A stretch of 61,778 nt of DNA, taken from positions 1 through 61,778 of the forward strand of contig NZ_LWBL02000019.1 in the NCBI RefSeq assembly GCF_001644195.2, in the 5' to 3' direction. Position 1 is the first letter of the stretch, and the number at the start of each line of letters is the position of its first letter. Below are positions 53,084 through 61,778 of the stretch, piece after piece. This DNA is from Bacillus marinisedimentorum. Lineage in GTDB: Bacteria > Bacillota > Bacilli > Bacillales > Bacillaceae_O. Below the pieces are notes generated by a model that did not search any database, was not told the DNA's origin, and was given only the letters and a program-made list of their open reading frames with translations. The translations under genes and the position numbers were made by a program.

Positions 53084-53106
53084 CCCGCTGATTACTAATC
53101 AGCGGG
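53084..53106 (-). terminator. Terminator of narGHJI
   Basis: CCCGCTGATTA-GTAATCAGCGGG hairpin followed by TTTAGT on the minus strand, 30 bases after narI. Confidence 0.65.
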
Positions 53107-53136
53107 AAGAGAACGCGTGATTTACACTTTGTTCGC

Positions 53137-53835
53137 TCATGATACCTTTTTACTTGTCCCGATTGGTTCACGTTTCCGGTAAACGATATAACTTCTACGC
53201 AAATAACGGAGCGGAATGCTGAAAAAGTGGACGAGCCTTGTAAATGGCCAGGCCGCAAACAGCCCGAATGCTGCGGTAATATGGATTTTGAACCAGAGCG
53301 GCACCGTTTCCATTAGGCTCGCATCAGGACTCAGCACAAACAGCCCCCTGAACCACGGGCCGATCGTCGTCCGGTAATCGAACCCGTGTGAATCGATATT
53401 GGCGAACGTGGCCGACAGGCCGGAGCCCATCACGACAGCCAGGAAGAAAAGGGCGGCCCAGTCACCGATGCTGCTCGTACGCCTCACTCTTTTTACCGTA
53501 TAACGGCGGTAGATAAATATGGCGAGACCGAGGGCAGCTGCAATACCGGCAGGAAGTCCGCCTGCGATGGCGATATAGTGGTAAGTATATTCGCTTACCC
53601 CAATCGCCTCATAAACACCGGCTGGAATGAGAATTCCCATGATGTGGCCGGCTAAGACGAACAGAATGCCCCAGTGAAAAAGGAGACTCCCCCATCTCAA
53701 CTTCTTCTTTTCAAGCACTTCGCTCGATTTGGCGGTCCATCCGAACTGATCATAGTTATACCTGAAAATGTGGCCGCCGATGAATACGGCAAGTGCAAGG
53801 TAAGGGAAAATCACCCATAAAAATTGGTCCATCAT
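53137..53835 (-). CDS. narI: Respiratory nitrate reductase gamma subunit
   Basis: A 232-residue di-heme cytochrome b that takes electrons from menaquinol and passes them to NarH. Five hydrophobic segments; heme-ligand His in FIGGHIFRY near residue 21, SLLFHWGILFVLAGHIMG near 52-64, and HITAAFGLFAAWPFTRLVHFF near 187-205. It overlaps narJ by 4 bases. Last gene of narGHJI. Full length for the Bacillus type. Confidence 0.95.
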   Translation of the reverse strand: MMDQFLWVIFPYLALAVFIGGHIFRYNYDQFGWTAKSSEVLEKKKLRWGSLLFHWGILFVLAGHIMGILIPAGVYEAIGVSEYTYHYIAIAGGLPAGIAAALGLAIFIYRRYTVKRVRRTSSIGDWAALFFLAVVMGSGLSATFANIDSHGFDYRTTIGPWFRGLFVLSPDASLMETVPLWFKIHITAAFGLFAAWPFTRLVHFFSIPLRYLRRSYIVYRKREPIGTSKKVS

Positions 53836-54380
53836 AAGGCAGCCCTTCTTTCATGTTCAAAAGTAAATTCTTCAATCACCAGCAGGACGACATCCAGCAA
53901 TAAAGCATACACGCTTTCCTGCTTGATGAACTGTTCCCTCATTTCTTCGATCGCAGCCTGATATTGATCAAGTACAGGAACGGCATGGTTCTGTGGAGCG
54001 AAACCGGCAAATTCAAGCATAAGCGGCAAGTAATCCGGAAGTTCCCTGTCAGTTGTCTGAAACCCCGCTTTGGCATATTTGAGTTTCAGCTGGACAAGCT
54101 CCATGCTCCGTTCCCGCTGTTCCCCATGCTGCATATAAGTTACATACAGATTCGTTTTTTTGCCGAAGTCGATTGTATTGACATAAGACTGCCTCAGCTC
54201 ATCGAGTGTGCGGCTTTGCAAATAATCGACAAACTCACTCAACCGTGCGCTAATTTGCTTATGGGGGACTGATTCGGCAAATTCCCTGCAGTCCTCGAGT
54301 CCTTCCTGCCACTCCGCGGATGGATAGGCGAAAAGGTAGGAGATACAGCGGAACAAGTATTGAAAGTTTTCGTTTGCCAT
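53832..54380 (-). CDS. narJ: Nitrate reductase assembly chaperone
   Basis: A 182-residue NarJ, the chaperone that holds apo-NarGH until the molybdenum cofactor is inserted; it is not in the final enzyme. Motifs: YLFAYPSAEWQ near 14, TYMQHGEQRERSMELVQLKLKYAKAGF near 78 and ELPDYLPLMLEFAGFA near 111 (the NarJ/TorD-family core). ATG behind TTGGAGGGAGCAACA, 15 bases after the narH stop. Confidence 0.93.
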   Translation of the reverse strand: MANENFQYLFRCISYLFAYPSAEWQEGLEDCREFAESVPHKQISARLSEFVDYLQSRTLDELRQSYVNTIDFGKKTNLYVTYMQHGEQRERSMELVQLKLKYAKAGFQTTDRELPDYLPLMLEFAGFAPQNHAVPVLDQYQAAIEEMREQFIKQESVYALLLDVVLLVIEEFTFEHERRAAL

Positions 54381-54395
54381 TGTTGCTCCCTCCAA

Positions 54396-55868
54396 TCAGG
54401 ATACTGTGGAACAGGTGCCGGGACCGCCGGCAAAGTCAAGGCCGCAGCTTCCCTGCATATCATACATGTTCTGGGCTTCTTCTTTGTGTGAAGCCGGAAT
54501 GACGAAACGATCCTTGTATTTCGCGATTGCAAGCAGCCGGTACATATCTTCAACAGACTGCGATGTAAGACCGAGTTCTTCAAGGCGGGCCTCATCTGCT
54601 TCCTTTCCTGTTTGCCTGCCGCGCATGTGCAGGCGCATGGCCGCCATTTTCTTGAGAGTCATCCGGATATGTTCGGTATCCCCTGCCGTCAGCAAATTAG
54701 CAAGATACTCGACCGGGATCCTCATGTTATCGATTGCCGGGAAAATATCGGCATCAACGGCTTTGCTGCCTTTTCCCTCCACTGCATTCATGATCGGGGA
54801 AAGCGGCGGAATATACCATACCATCGGCATTGTCCGGTACTCCGGGTGCAGCGGCAGTGCGATTTTCCAATCCTTGATCATCTTGTAGATAGGTGATTGC
54901 TGGGCCGCTTCGATCCAATCAAGCGGAATGCCTTCTTCTTTTGCAGCTTTAACCACTTCCGGATCATTCGGATCAAGAAGCACTTCAAGCTGGGCCTGGT
55001 ACAGTTCTTTTTCATCTTCCACTGATGCCGCTTCTTGCACTTTGTCGGCATCATACAGCATGACACCCATATAACGGATCCGGCCTACACACGTCTCCGA
55101 ACAGATTGTCGGCTGCCCCTGCTCCACTCTCGGGAAACAGAGGGTGCATTTTTCGGCTTTGTTTGTCTTCCAGTTGAAATAAACCTTTTTATACGGGCAG
55201 GAAGTGACACAATGACGCCACGATCGGCATGCATTCTGGTCAACCAGCACGATGCCGTCTTCTTCACGCTTATACATCGCCCCTGATGGACAGGATGAAA
55301 CACAGGGCGCATTGATGCAGTGTTCGCAAATGCGGGGCAGGTACATCATGAAAACGTCCTCGAACTCAGTTTTGATCGAGTTTTCCATTTGCTGGACATT
55401 CGGGTCCTGCAGCCCGGTCACGTGGCCGCCGGCAAGGTCATCTTCCCAGTTCGGTCCCCATTCAAGTTCAATGAAATCACCGGTGATGGCCGATTTCGGG
55501 CGTGCAACCGGCTGATGCTTTTTCTGCGGGCTGTTTGTCAGAGTTTCATAGTCGTACTCCCACGGTTCATAATAATCATCGATTGTCGGCTGGTCCGGAT
55601 TATGGAAAATGTTCAGCAGCCTGCGGGTTTTGGAACCGGAACGGAGGACGAGCTCCCCTTTCTCCAGAACCCATCCGCCTTTATACTGCTCCTGGTCTTC
55701 CCATCTTTTCGGATAACCGATTCCGGGCTTCGTTTCGACGTTATTGAAATACATGTATTCCGCACCCGGACGGTTTGTCCAGGTGTTTTTGCATGTCACG
55801 CTGCATGTGTGGCAGCCGATGCATTTATCAAGGTTCATGACCATGCCGATCTGCGCTTTAACTTTCAA
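54396..55868 (-). CDS. narH: Nitrate reductase iron-sulfur subunit
   Basis: A 490-residue subunit holding three [4Fe-4S] and one [3Fe-4S] clusters. Cys groups: CIGCHTCSVTC (from residue 16), CEHCINAPCVSSC (~185), CRSWRHCVTSC (~218; Trp in place of one Cys, the mark of the [3Fe-4S] site) and CTLC...CSETC (~245-270). It begins at a TTG codon behind GAAGGAGGTAGAGTGGC; the start overlaps the end of narG by 11 bases. Confidence 0.95.
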   Translation of the reverse strand: MKVKAQIGMVMNLDKCIGCHTCSVTCKNTWTNRPGAEYMYFNNVETKPGIGYPKRWEDQEQYKGGWVLEKGELVLRSGSKTRRLLNIFHNPDQPTIDDYYEPWEYDYETLTNSPQKKHQPVARPKSAITGDFIELEWGPNWEDDLAGGHVTGLQDPNVQQMENSIKTEFEDVFMMYLPRICEHCINAPCVSSCPSGAMYKREEDGIVLVDQNACRSWRHCVTSCPYKKVYFNWKTNKAEKCTLCFPRVEQGQPTICSETCVGRIRYMGVMLYDADKVQEAASVEDEKELYQAQLEVLLDPNDPEVVKAAKEEGIPLDWIEAAQQSPIYKMIKDWKIALPLHPEYRTMPMVWYIPPLSPIMNAVEGKGSKAVDADIFPAIDNMRIPVEYLANLLTAGDTEHIRMTLKKMAAMRLHMRGRQTGKEADEARLEELGLTSQSVEDMYRLLAIAKYKDRFVIPASHKEEAQNMYDMQGSCGLDFAGGPGTCSTVS

Positions 55869-58800
55869 GCCACTCTACCTCCTTCAATTTACGAATGACA
55901 ACATTAAGGTCGCGCTGGTTGCCGGTCGGGCCGTAGTAGTTGAACCCGTAGCTCAGCTGGCCGTAACCGCCAATCATGTGGGTCGGCTTCACATGGATGC
56001 GTGTCGGGCTGTTATGGGTGCCTCCGCGCGTGTTTGTCAATTTTGTTCCAGGTACATTTATGTGGCGGTCCTGGGCGTGGTGCATGAACGCCATGCCCCG
56101 CGGTATCCGGTGGGACAGCACCGCCCGCGCCACAACAACGCCGTTACGGTTGAAACATTCGATCCAATCATTATCGGAAATGTCCGCTTCGGCCGCATCA
56201 TCTTTGTTCATCCACACTGTCGGACCGCCGCGGAACAATGTCAGCATGTGCTGGGAATCGAAATACATGCTGTGCACCGACCATTTGTTATGCGGTGTCA
56301 AATAGTTCAAGGTGATTTCCTTGCCTTCAAACTCCGGCCGTTTCTCCTTGAACGGTGTATGCTCAAGCACCGGCTTGAAGACTGCCATCATTTCACCGAA
56401 CTCCTTCATCATTTCATGATCGATATAGAATGATTGCCTTCCGGTGATCGTCCGCCATGGAATCAGCCTTTCAATGTTTGTTGTAAAAGGAGAGTAGCGG
56501 CGGCCGCCAGTTTCATTTCCGCTGAAAGCCGGTGAAGAGATGACCGTTTTCGGCTGGGCCGTGATCTGCTCGAACGTGAACCGTTCTTCTTCACGCTCGG
56601 CAGCAAGATCCTTCAATTCTCTTCCTGTTATGTCCTCAAGTGCTTCCCAGGCTCTCACAGCCACTTTTCCGTTTGTCGTCGATGACATTGTCAGGATGGC
56701 TTCTGACACGTTCAGCGCTGTGCTGATATCAGGGCAGCCCTCTGAAATCCCTTCTTCACGCACAGTGCCGAGCAGGCTTTTCAGCTGCTCATATTCTTTG
56801 GCGATCGACCATTTCATGCCTTTCGTGCCGTTCGGCTGGCTGGCAAGATTCGGGCCGAGAGACGTCATCTTTTTATATAGATTTTTATAATCGCGTTCCA
56901 CCACATGGATGTTCGGCATATTTACACCCGGCACCGGATCTTTATCACCTTTCATCCAGTCATCAACTGCGCCGAGCGGCTGAGCCATTTCCTGCGGTGT
57001 GTCATGCAGAAGCGGTGTTGCGACAACTTCCTTGATGGGATCCATGTCAATTTCATACGCAAGTTCGGATACAGCTTTCGCAACCGATTTGAAAATATCC
57101 CAGTCAGACCGCGCCTCCCATGGCGATGAAATCGCCGGATTGAACGGATGGACGAATGGATGCATATCGGTGCTGCTCAAATCATGTTTTTCATACCATG
57201 TGGCGGCCGGTAAAATCACATCGGAATATAAAGCCGTGCCGGCCATCCGGAAGTCAAGGTTGATCAGCAGGTCAAGCTTGCCCTCCGGCGCTTTGTCATG
57301 CCAATCGATCTCTGTCGGGCGCAGCGTGTCATGGTCTTCATTCAACAGGCCGTTCGTTGTGCCGAGCAAGTGCTTCAGGAAGTATTCATGGCCTTTGCCT
57401 GAGCTAGAGATCAAATTCGCCCGCCAGACAAACAGGTTTCTCGGGAAGTTGGCTGGATTATCCGGATCCTCAATCGCAAAGCGCAAGTCTTTCTTTTTCA
57501 GCTGTTCGGCAACGTATTCACCAAACTCTTCCGCTGTCGTGCAGCCTGCCTCTGCCGCTTCTTTATAAAGGTCGATGCCATTTTTGCCGAATGTCGGATA
57601 AGACGGGAGCCAGCCGTTTCGGGCCGCCAGGACGTTATAGTCTGCATAGTGGTCATATCTGGCTTTATCGACAAGTGGCGAGACAAGATCGCTGACCGGT
57701 GTCTCCTCATACCGCCACTGGTCTGTCGCAAAATAAAAGAATGATGTCCCGTTTTGCAGCTTCGGCGGACCTCCCCAGTCTTTGGCGGTTGCGATGGACG
57801 TCCACCCCTCGGCGGGACGGAGTTTTTCCTGTCCGACATAGTGGGCCCAGCCTCCGCCGTTCACACCCTGGGCCCCGACAAGCAGCACAAGGTTCAGTAC
57901 AGCCCGGTAAATCGTGTCGGAATTATACCAGTGGTTAATGCCTGCCCCGACGATGATCATCGATCTGCCATTTGTATCGATGGCGTTTTGCGCAAACTCT
58001 TCGGCAATATTGATAATCTGTTCGCGCGGCACGCCGGTGATGCTCTCCTGCCATGCCGGCGTGAAAGCTTCCATGTCGTCGTAGCTTTGAGCCGCTTCAC
58101 CGCCAAGTCCGCGGTCGATTCCGTAATTCGCCATCATCAAATCATATACAGTTGTCACATGTTTTGACTCCCCATTAATGACAAGCTTTTTCATCGGTAC
58201 GGCCCGGTTTTTGACCGATTTATCCTTTGCCCCGAAATACGGCATTCTGACAATGCCGATTTCGTCTTCCATTCCCTGCATGGAGAGGCGCGGGTTAATA
58301 TCCGCTCCGGTTACCTCATCCTTCAATTCGAGATTCCATTTTTTCTTGTCTTCCCATCTGGAACCCATCGTGCCCTGCGGCACTGAAGGACCGCCGGTGA
58401 TATCATCGAGCAGTGCCGGTTTCCATTCCCCGTTGCCTGTCTCTATGCCGAGGTCATTGGCGTTCAAGAAGCGGCCAGCCTGATAGTTTTCACCGTCTTC
58501 ATCAAGTGTCACCAGGAATGGCAGATCGGTATATTGCTTTGCATAATCGATAAAGTAATCCGTTTTCCGGTTGATATAAAATTCTTTTAAAATGACATGT
58601 CCCATGGCCATGGCGATTGCGCCGTCTGTACCCGGTTTTACCGTCAGCCAGTCATCTGCGAACTTCGTTGACTCCGCGAAATCCGGGCTCATGGAAACGA
58701 CCTTTGTTCCTTTATAGCGGGCCTCCGCCAGGAAGTGAGCATCCGGTGTCCGTGTCATCGGGACGTTTGATCCCCATGTAATGATGTAGCCGCTGTTGAA

Positions 58801-59541
58801 CCAGTCACTCGATTCCGGAACATCCGTCTGATCACCCCAGATTTGCGGAGAAGCCGGCGGAAGGTCGGCATACCAGTCATAAAAACTGAGGATCGGACCG
58901 CCCATCAGCTGCATGAAACGTGCACCGGCAGCGTGGCTGACCATAGACATGGCCGGAATCGGCGAAAAGCCGATATTACGGTCAGGGCCGTATTTAATCG
59001 TTGTGTAAAGGAGGGATGATGCAACAAGCTTTAATACTTCATCCCAGTCTGCTCTCACAAGGCCGCCTTTCCCGCGGGCATGTTTATAAGTACGTGTTTT
59101 TTCGGGATCTTCCACAATGCTTTTCCAGGCATCAAGCGGATTATCAAATTGCTCAAGGGCGTTTCGCCACATTTCAATTAATACTTTTCTAACATAGGGA
59201 TATTTCACTCTTAGCGGGCTGTAGATATACCATGAGAAACTTGCGCCCCGCGGACATCCGCGCGGTTCAAACTCGGGCATATCAGGTCCGGTTGTCGGAT
59301 AATCGAGCTGCTGCCCTTCCCATGTGACAAGGCCGTCTTTCACATAAATGTTCCAGCTGCAGGATCCCGTACAGTTAACCCCATGTGTTGAGCGGACAAC
59401 TTTATCATGCTGCCAGCGCCTGCGGTACATGTTCTCCCAGCTGCGGTCGCTGTAGTTCATTTCACTGTGTTCCCCTGAAAACTTCTCAACAGGCTTCAAG
59501 TAATTCAATCTATTCCAAAGCGGTGAACGTTTTTGTTTCAT
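55858..59541 (-). CDS. narG: Nitrate reductase catalytic subunit
   Basis: A 1227-residue Mo-bis-MGD enzyme that reduces nitrate to nitrite on the cytoplasmic side. The FS0 [4Fe-4S] site is HGVNCTGSCSW (His53, Cys57, Cys61) plus Cys in PRGCPRGAS. The SSDWFNSGYIITWGSNV region probably supplies the Asp ligand of Mo, and no twin-Arg signal is present, as expected for an inward-facing subunit. ATG behind GGGAGTGAAAAGGA. First gene of narGHJI, with an Fnr-like site upstream. Depends on the MoeA/MobA genes at 19-23 kb. Confidence 0.96.
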   Translation of the reverse strand: MKQKRSPLWNRLNYLKPVEKFSGEHSEMNYSDRSWENMYRRRWQHDKVVRSTHGVNCTGSCSWNIYVKDGLVTWEGQQLDYPTTGPDMPEFEPRGCPRGASFSWYIYSPLRVKYPYVRKVLIEMWRNALEQFDNPLDAWKSIVEDPEKTRTYKHARGKGGLVRADWDEVLKLVASSLLYTTIKYGPDRNIGFSPIPAMSMVSHAAGARFMQLMGGPILSFYDWYADLPPASPQIWGDQTDVPESSDWFNSGYIITWGSNVPMTRTPDAHFLAEARYKGTKVVSMSPDFAESTKFADDWLTVKPGTDGAIAMAMGHVILKEFYINRKTDYFIDYAKQYTDLPFLVTLDEDGENYQAGRFLNANDLGIETGNGEWKPALLDDITGGPSVPQGTMGSRWEDKKKWNLELKDEVTGADINPRLSMQGMEDEIGIVRMPYFGAKDKSVKNRAVPMKKLVINGESKHVTTVYDLMMANYGIDRGLGGEAAQSYDDMEAFTPAWQESITGVPREQIINIAEEFAQNAIDTNGRSMIIVGAGINHWYNSDTIYRAVLNLVLLVGAQGVNGGGWAHYVGQEKLRPAEGWTSIATAKDWGGPPKLQNGTSFFYFATDQWRYEETPVSDLVSPLVDKARYDHYADYNVLAARNGWLPSYPTFGKNGIDLYKEAAEAGCTTAEEFGEYVAEQLKKKDLRFAIEDPDNPANFPRNLFVWRANLISSSGKGHEYFLKHLLGTTNGLLNEDHDTLRPTEIDWHDKAPEGKLDLLINLDFRMAGTALYSDVILPAATWYEKHDLSSTDMHPFVHPFNPAISSPWEARSDWDIFKSVAKAVSELAYEIDMDPIKEVVATPLLHDTPQEMAQPLGAVDDWMKGDKDPVPGVNMPNIHVVERDYKNLYKKMTSLGPNLASQPNGTKGMKWSIAKEYEQLKSLLGTVREEGISEGCPDISTALNVSEAILTMSSTTNGKVAVRAWEALEDITGRELKDLAAEREEERFTFEQITAQPKTVISSPAFSGNETGGRRYSPFTTNIERLIPWRTITGRQSFYIDHEMMKEFGEMMAVFKPVLEHTPFKEKRPEFEGKEITLNYLTPHNKWSVHSMYFDSQHMLTLFRGGPTVWMNKDDAAEADISDNDWIECFNRNGVVVARAVLSHRIPRGMAFMHHAQDRHINVPGTKLTNTRGGTHNSPTRIHVKPTHMIGGYGQLSYGFNYYGPTGNQRDLNVVIRKLKEVEWLES

Positions 59542-59575
59542 TCCTTTTCACTCCCTGGTCATTCTTGATGACTAC

Positions 59576-59618
59576 ATCGTAAGTTGATTATCAATGGGGC
59601 GATGTTAGATTTATCACA
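59576..59618 (-). promoter_or_regulatory. Fnr-type promoter of narGHJI
   Basis: Box TGTGA-TAAATC-TAACA on the minus strand (59618-59603) and a -10 site TACGAT (59581-59576). With a start at about 59569, the box is centred at -41.5, the class II position for Fnr. Confidence 0.65.
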
Positions 59619-59788
59619 TTTTTCAGATGTTCACATTATTGCAACATATCAATCAACAATGCAGGTATTTTAGACGCTGAACGTTTTGATGCATGAACAG
59701 CCGCTGTAAGGGAATGTGAGTAACAAATAATGAAAACGCGCGGAACCATCAGATCTTTTTTTCGACAAAACTGTGAACAGTAAAGAAA

Positions 59789-59831
59789 TGTGATAACGCT
59801 CACAGGTATTGCAATTGTTTGTTTTTATGAT
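59789..59831 (+). promoter_or_regulatory. Fnr-type promoter of narK
   Basis: Perfect box TGTGA-TAACGC-TCACA (59789-59804) and -10 site TATGAT (59826-59831). The centre (59796.5) is 41.5 bases before a start at about 59838. This is the layout of Fnr-activated B. subtilis promoters. Confidence 0.8.
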
Positions 59832-59862
59832 AGAAGTAACAAAAAACGAGGAGTTGAATGGT

Positions 59863-61029
59863 ATGAACAAGCAAAAAGCATTGTTACCGATAACGACCCT
59901 GGCGATGACTATCGCATTTGCTGCCTGGGCAGTCATTTCACCGATCGCCAGTACCCTGCAGGAAATGTATAACCTTTCCGCTACGGAGAAAAGTATCCTG
60001 GTTGCTGTCCCTGTACTTCTGGGCTCGGTCATGAGGATTCCGCTCGGCATCATGACTGATAAATATGGAGGAAAGAAAATGTATACCGGTCTGATGCTCT
60101 TCCTCATTATTCCGCTCATCGGGGCCGGCTTCGCTGATTCCTATGGAATGCTCATGTTCTGGGCTTTCTTTATCGGTATGGCAGGAACATCATTTGCGAT
60201 ATCAATCGCTTTCGTCTCAAAACTTACTCCTCCTGAAAAGCAGGGAACGGCACTTGGAATTAACGCTGTCGGTAATATCGGAACCGCGGTAGCCGGCTTT
60301 ACATTACCGACGATTGCGGCATCATTCGGAATTCCATGGGTGTTCTGGAGCCTCACTGTCCCTGTCTTTATTATGGCCGTTTTATTATGGTACTTCACTC
60401 CTGAAACGAAGCCTTCAGCCAGCGCAAAGACAGTCCTTGGCGCACTGTCTGTCTTAAAATACGGATCAACATGGATCCTGTCACTGTTTTACTTTGTCAC
60501 ATTTGGTGCGTTTGTGGCTTTTGGTATTTATTTGCCGACCCTGCTTGTTGACCTGTACAGTGTCACGCCTGTCGATGCCGGATTAAGAGCGGCTGGATTT
60601 GTTGTCCTGTCAACATTGATTCGCCCGGTCGGCGGTATTCTCGGAGATAAGATTGGTGCTGAAAAAATCCTTATTTTCGTCTATGCGGGAATTGCCGTTG
60701 GAGCTGTCTTCATAGCCCTATGGATAAATAATTTCATCATCTTTACTGCGGCAGCGCTATTCATCGCAATAATGGTCGGCCTTGGAAATGGTTCCGTATT
60801 CAAGCTTGTTCCGCAGATGTTTCCGACACAAACAGGTACAGTCACAGGCATAGTCGGCGCCTGGGGCGGACTTGGCGGTTTTTTCCCGCCAATCCTGATG
60901 GGGATTGTCATGGATTTAACGGGAACCTATACGCTCGGATTCATCCTTCTTGCAATTCTTGCTGCAGTATGTTTGGTTGTTAACTATAAAGTTTTTTTTC
61001 ATGGAAACCCTAAGACTGTAACTAACTGA
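59863..61029 (+). CDS. narK: Nitrate/nitrite transporter NarK
   Basis: A 388-residue MFS nitrate/nitrite transporter of NarK/NasA type, 12 TM helices. It would bring nitrate in for NarGHI and take nitrite out. Family marks: AWAVISPIASTLQ near residue 23, RIPLGIMTDKYGGKKMY near 56, GMAGTSFAISIAFVSKLTPPEKQGTALGINAVGNIGTA near 104-141 (nitrate signature), and the second GNGSVFKLVPQMFPTQTG near 310. The ATG follows GAGGAGTTGAATGGT; an upstream in-frame ATG lies before that site. Divergent from narG. Confidence 0.93.
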   Translation: MNKQKALLPITTLAMTIAFAAWAVISPIASTLQEMYNLSATEKSILVAVPVLLGSVMRIPLGIMTDKYGGKKMYTGLMLFLIIPLIGAGFADSYGMLMFWAFFIGMAGTSFAISIAFVSKLTPPEKQGTALGINAVGNIGTAVAGFTLPTIAASFGIPWVFWSLTVPVFIMAVLLWYFTPETKPSASAKTVLGALSVLKYGSTWILSLFYFVTFGAFVAFGIYLPTLLVDLYSVTPVDAGLRAAGFVVLSTLIRPVGGILGDKIGAEKILIFVYAGIAVGAVFIALWINNFIIFTAAALFIAIMVGLGNGSVFKLVPQMFPTQTGTVTGIVGAWGGLGGFFPPILMGIVMDLTGTYTLGFILLAILAAVCLVVNYKVFFHGNPKTVTN

Positions 61030-61057
61030 TGTATTCGGAAAGGGGAATTTAATAACA

Positions 61058-61468
61058 ATGCAGATACCAGGTGATGAAACACTCAAAGAAATATTAACCC
61101 CGCCAAAGCGTGTGGCTATTGTAGGATTATCAGGGAAGCCTGACCGGGCATCCAACGAAGTCGGCGGATACTTGAAAGAACAGGGGTTTGAAATCATCCC
61201 TGTTAATCCTGGAGAAAATGAAGTGTTTGGAATAAAAGCCGTGAAAAGTCTTTCTGACATTGAAGGGCATGTAGATATTGTCGATGTGTTCAGAGGTTCT
61301 GAACACTTGCCCGAGATTGCTGAAGAAACCGTGAAGATAGGCGCTGATGTTTTCTGGGCACAGCTTGGTGTTTCAAATGAAGAAGCATATGATCATTTGA
61401 AGGAAAACAATGTGGAGGTTGTGATGGACCGCTGTATGCTTCAGGAACATAATCGGCTTGGGAATTAA
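61058..61468 (+). CDS. CoA-binding domain protein (YccU type)
   Basis: A 136-residue single-domain Rossmann protein of the CoA_binding_2 family. Signatures: VAIVGLSGKPDRASNEVGGYLKEQGFEIIPVNP near residues 19-51, VDIVDVFRGSEHLPEIAEE near 73, VFWAQLGVSNEEA near 98, and the closing VVMDRCMLQEH with the conserved Cys near 127. It probably binds CoA; the role is unknown. ATG behind GGAAAGGGGAATTTAATAACA, 28 bases after narK, so it may be carried on the Fnr-dependent narK transcript. Confidence 0.85.
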   Translation: MQIPGDETLKEILTPPKRVAIVGLSGKPDRASNEVGGYLKEQGFEIIPVNPGENEVFGIKAVKSLSDIEGHVDIVDVFRGSEHLPEIAEETVKIGADVFWAQLGVSNEEAYDHLKENNVEVVMDRCMLQEHNRLGN

Positions 61469-61482
61469 GTGCATATAACAAA

Positions 61483-61605
61483 ACTCACCGATTGGCGAGC
61501 CTTTAGACGAAGAAAGAGGCGTAGTTGCCCTTATCTATATTCGTGAAATTGGCAGCTGCGTCGAAATACTTCCTTGCTGACAATTTAAACTTTCTTATAC
61601 GGAAG
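61483..61605. repeat. Dispersed repeat family C, copy 6
   Basis: CTCACCGATTGGCGAG, then GAGGCGTAGTTGCCCTTATC, TTGGCAGCTGCGTCGAAA and CTTGCTGACAATTTAAAC. It directly follows the CoA-binding gene and is joined to the family A repeat. Confidence 0.8.
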
Positions 61606-61778
61606 GCTGTGTTAAAGTTCAATGTTGATTTTTCACTAGTTGATTGGAGTGGAAGGTGCGAGACTCCTCGAAAATAAAAACCAATTTTCTTCGTGCGGTG
61701 TCAATTCGAGGAAGCTTATTCAATGTCCTGCGGGACTAGCGGGACATGTGAGACCCCGCAAGAGCGATAGCGATGAGG
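61606..61778. repeat. Dispersed repeat family A, right window end
   Basis: Inverted counterpart of 1-205, with GGGACTAGCGGGACATGTGA and flanking segments conserved; it runs to the last base of the window. Confidence 0.75.

Noticed and set aside
55744-56433. 229-codon plus-strand ORF across narH/narG
   Set aside because: Opposite two well-defined nitrate reductase genes; low-complexity translation without motif.
1-61778. tRNA, rRNA, prophage or intact IS
   Set aside because: No cloverleaf ending in CCA, no rRNA sequence, no integrase or transposase was recognised on either strand.

Overview
This window comes from a low- to mid-GC Gram-positive bacterium of the Bacillaceae. Evidence: strong AGGAGG-type ribosome binding sites, GTG and TTG starts, CtsR boxes ahead of clpE, an ArgR-type promoter, and close homologues of Bacillus subtilis YkuS, YkuR, DapH, CcpC, DarB (YkuL), YkuF, YkyB, YueI, YxlEFG and YpmQ. 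Several are neighbours in the B. subtilis ykyB-to-ykuS region; here they lie in the same general area but are spread out by inserted gene blocks. Inverted copies of one repeat lie at both ends of the window, so it may be a whole contig broken at repeats.

Layout. 0-14 kb: lysine/DAP genes (ykuS, ykuR, dapH), ccpC, a drug exporter, darB, a dehydrogenase, a LysM protein, yueI, proC, CtsR-regulated clpE and a metallo-hydrolase. 13.9-14.9 kb: a peroxiredoxin whose catalytic Cys codon is an in-frame TGA, plus two small genes. 15.0-15.85 kb: a duplicated non-coding array of 9-bp motifs spaced 21 bp apart. 16-18.8 kb: a two-component system and a secreted protein. 19-29.3 kb: a molybdenum and formate block (MoeA-PBP fusion, moeA, mobA, fdhE, then fdhD with formate dehydrogenase alpha, beta and gamma). 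The alpha subunit has an in-frame TGA exactly at the Mo-ligating residue. 29.5-30.0 kb: four exact 126-bp tandem repeats. 30-37 kb: fadH and argCJBDF. 37-43.5 kb: an anion transporter, a GGDEF-EAL protein, a FluC pair and two small proteins. 43.9-52.7 kb: two ABC exporter systems, a SCO1 lipoprotein, ykyB and a lipid kinase. 53-61.5 kb: narGHJI divergent from narK, with good Fnr-type promoters, then a CoA-binding protein.

How it fits together. A Tat-exported, membrane-bound FdnGHI-type formate dehydrogenase and NarGHI nitrate reductase would form a formate-to-nitrate respiratory chain through menaquinone. The MoeA, MobA, FdhD and FdhE homologues would supply and insert the molybdenum cofactor. 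Two genes that look broken by TGA are best read as selenoproteins: both stops fall on catalytic positions and both are followed by a stem-loop whose apical loop starts 19 nt after the UGA. The selenocysteine machinery (selA, selB, selC, selD) is not in this window and must be elsewhere if this reading is right. At least three families of intergenic repeats are scattered through the window. I saw no rRNA, tRNA, CRISPR array, intact transposase or prophage.
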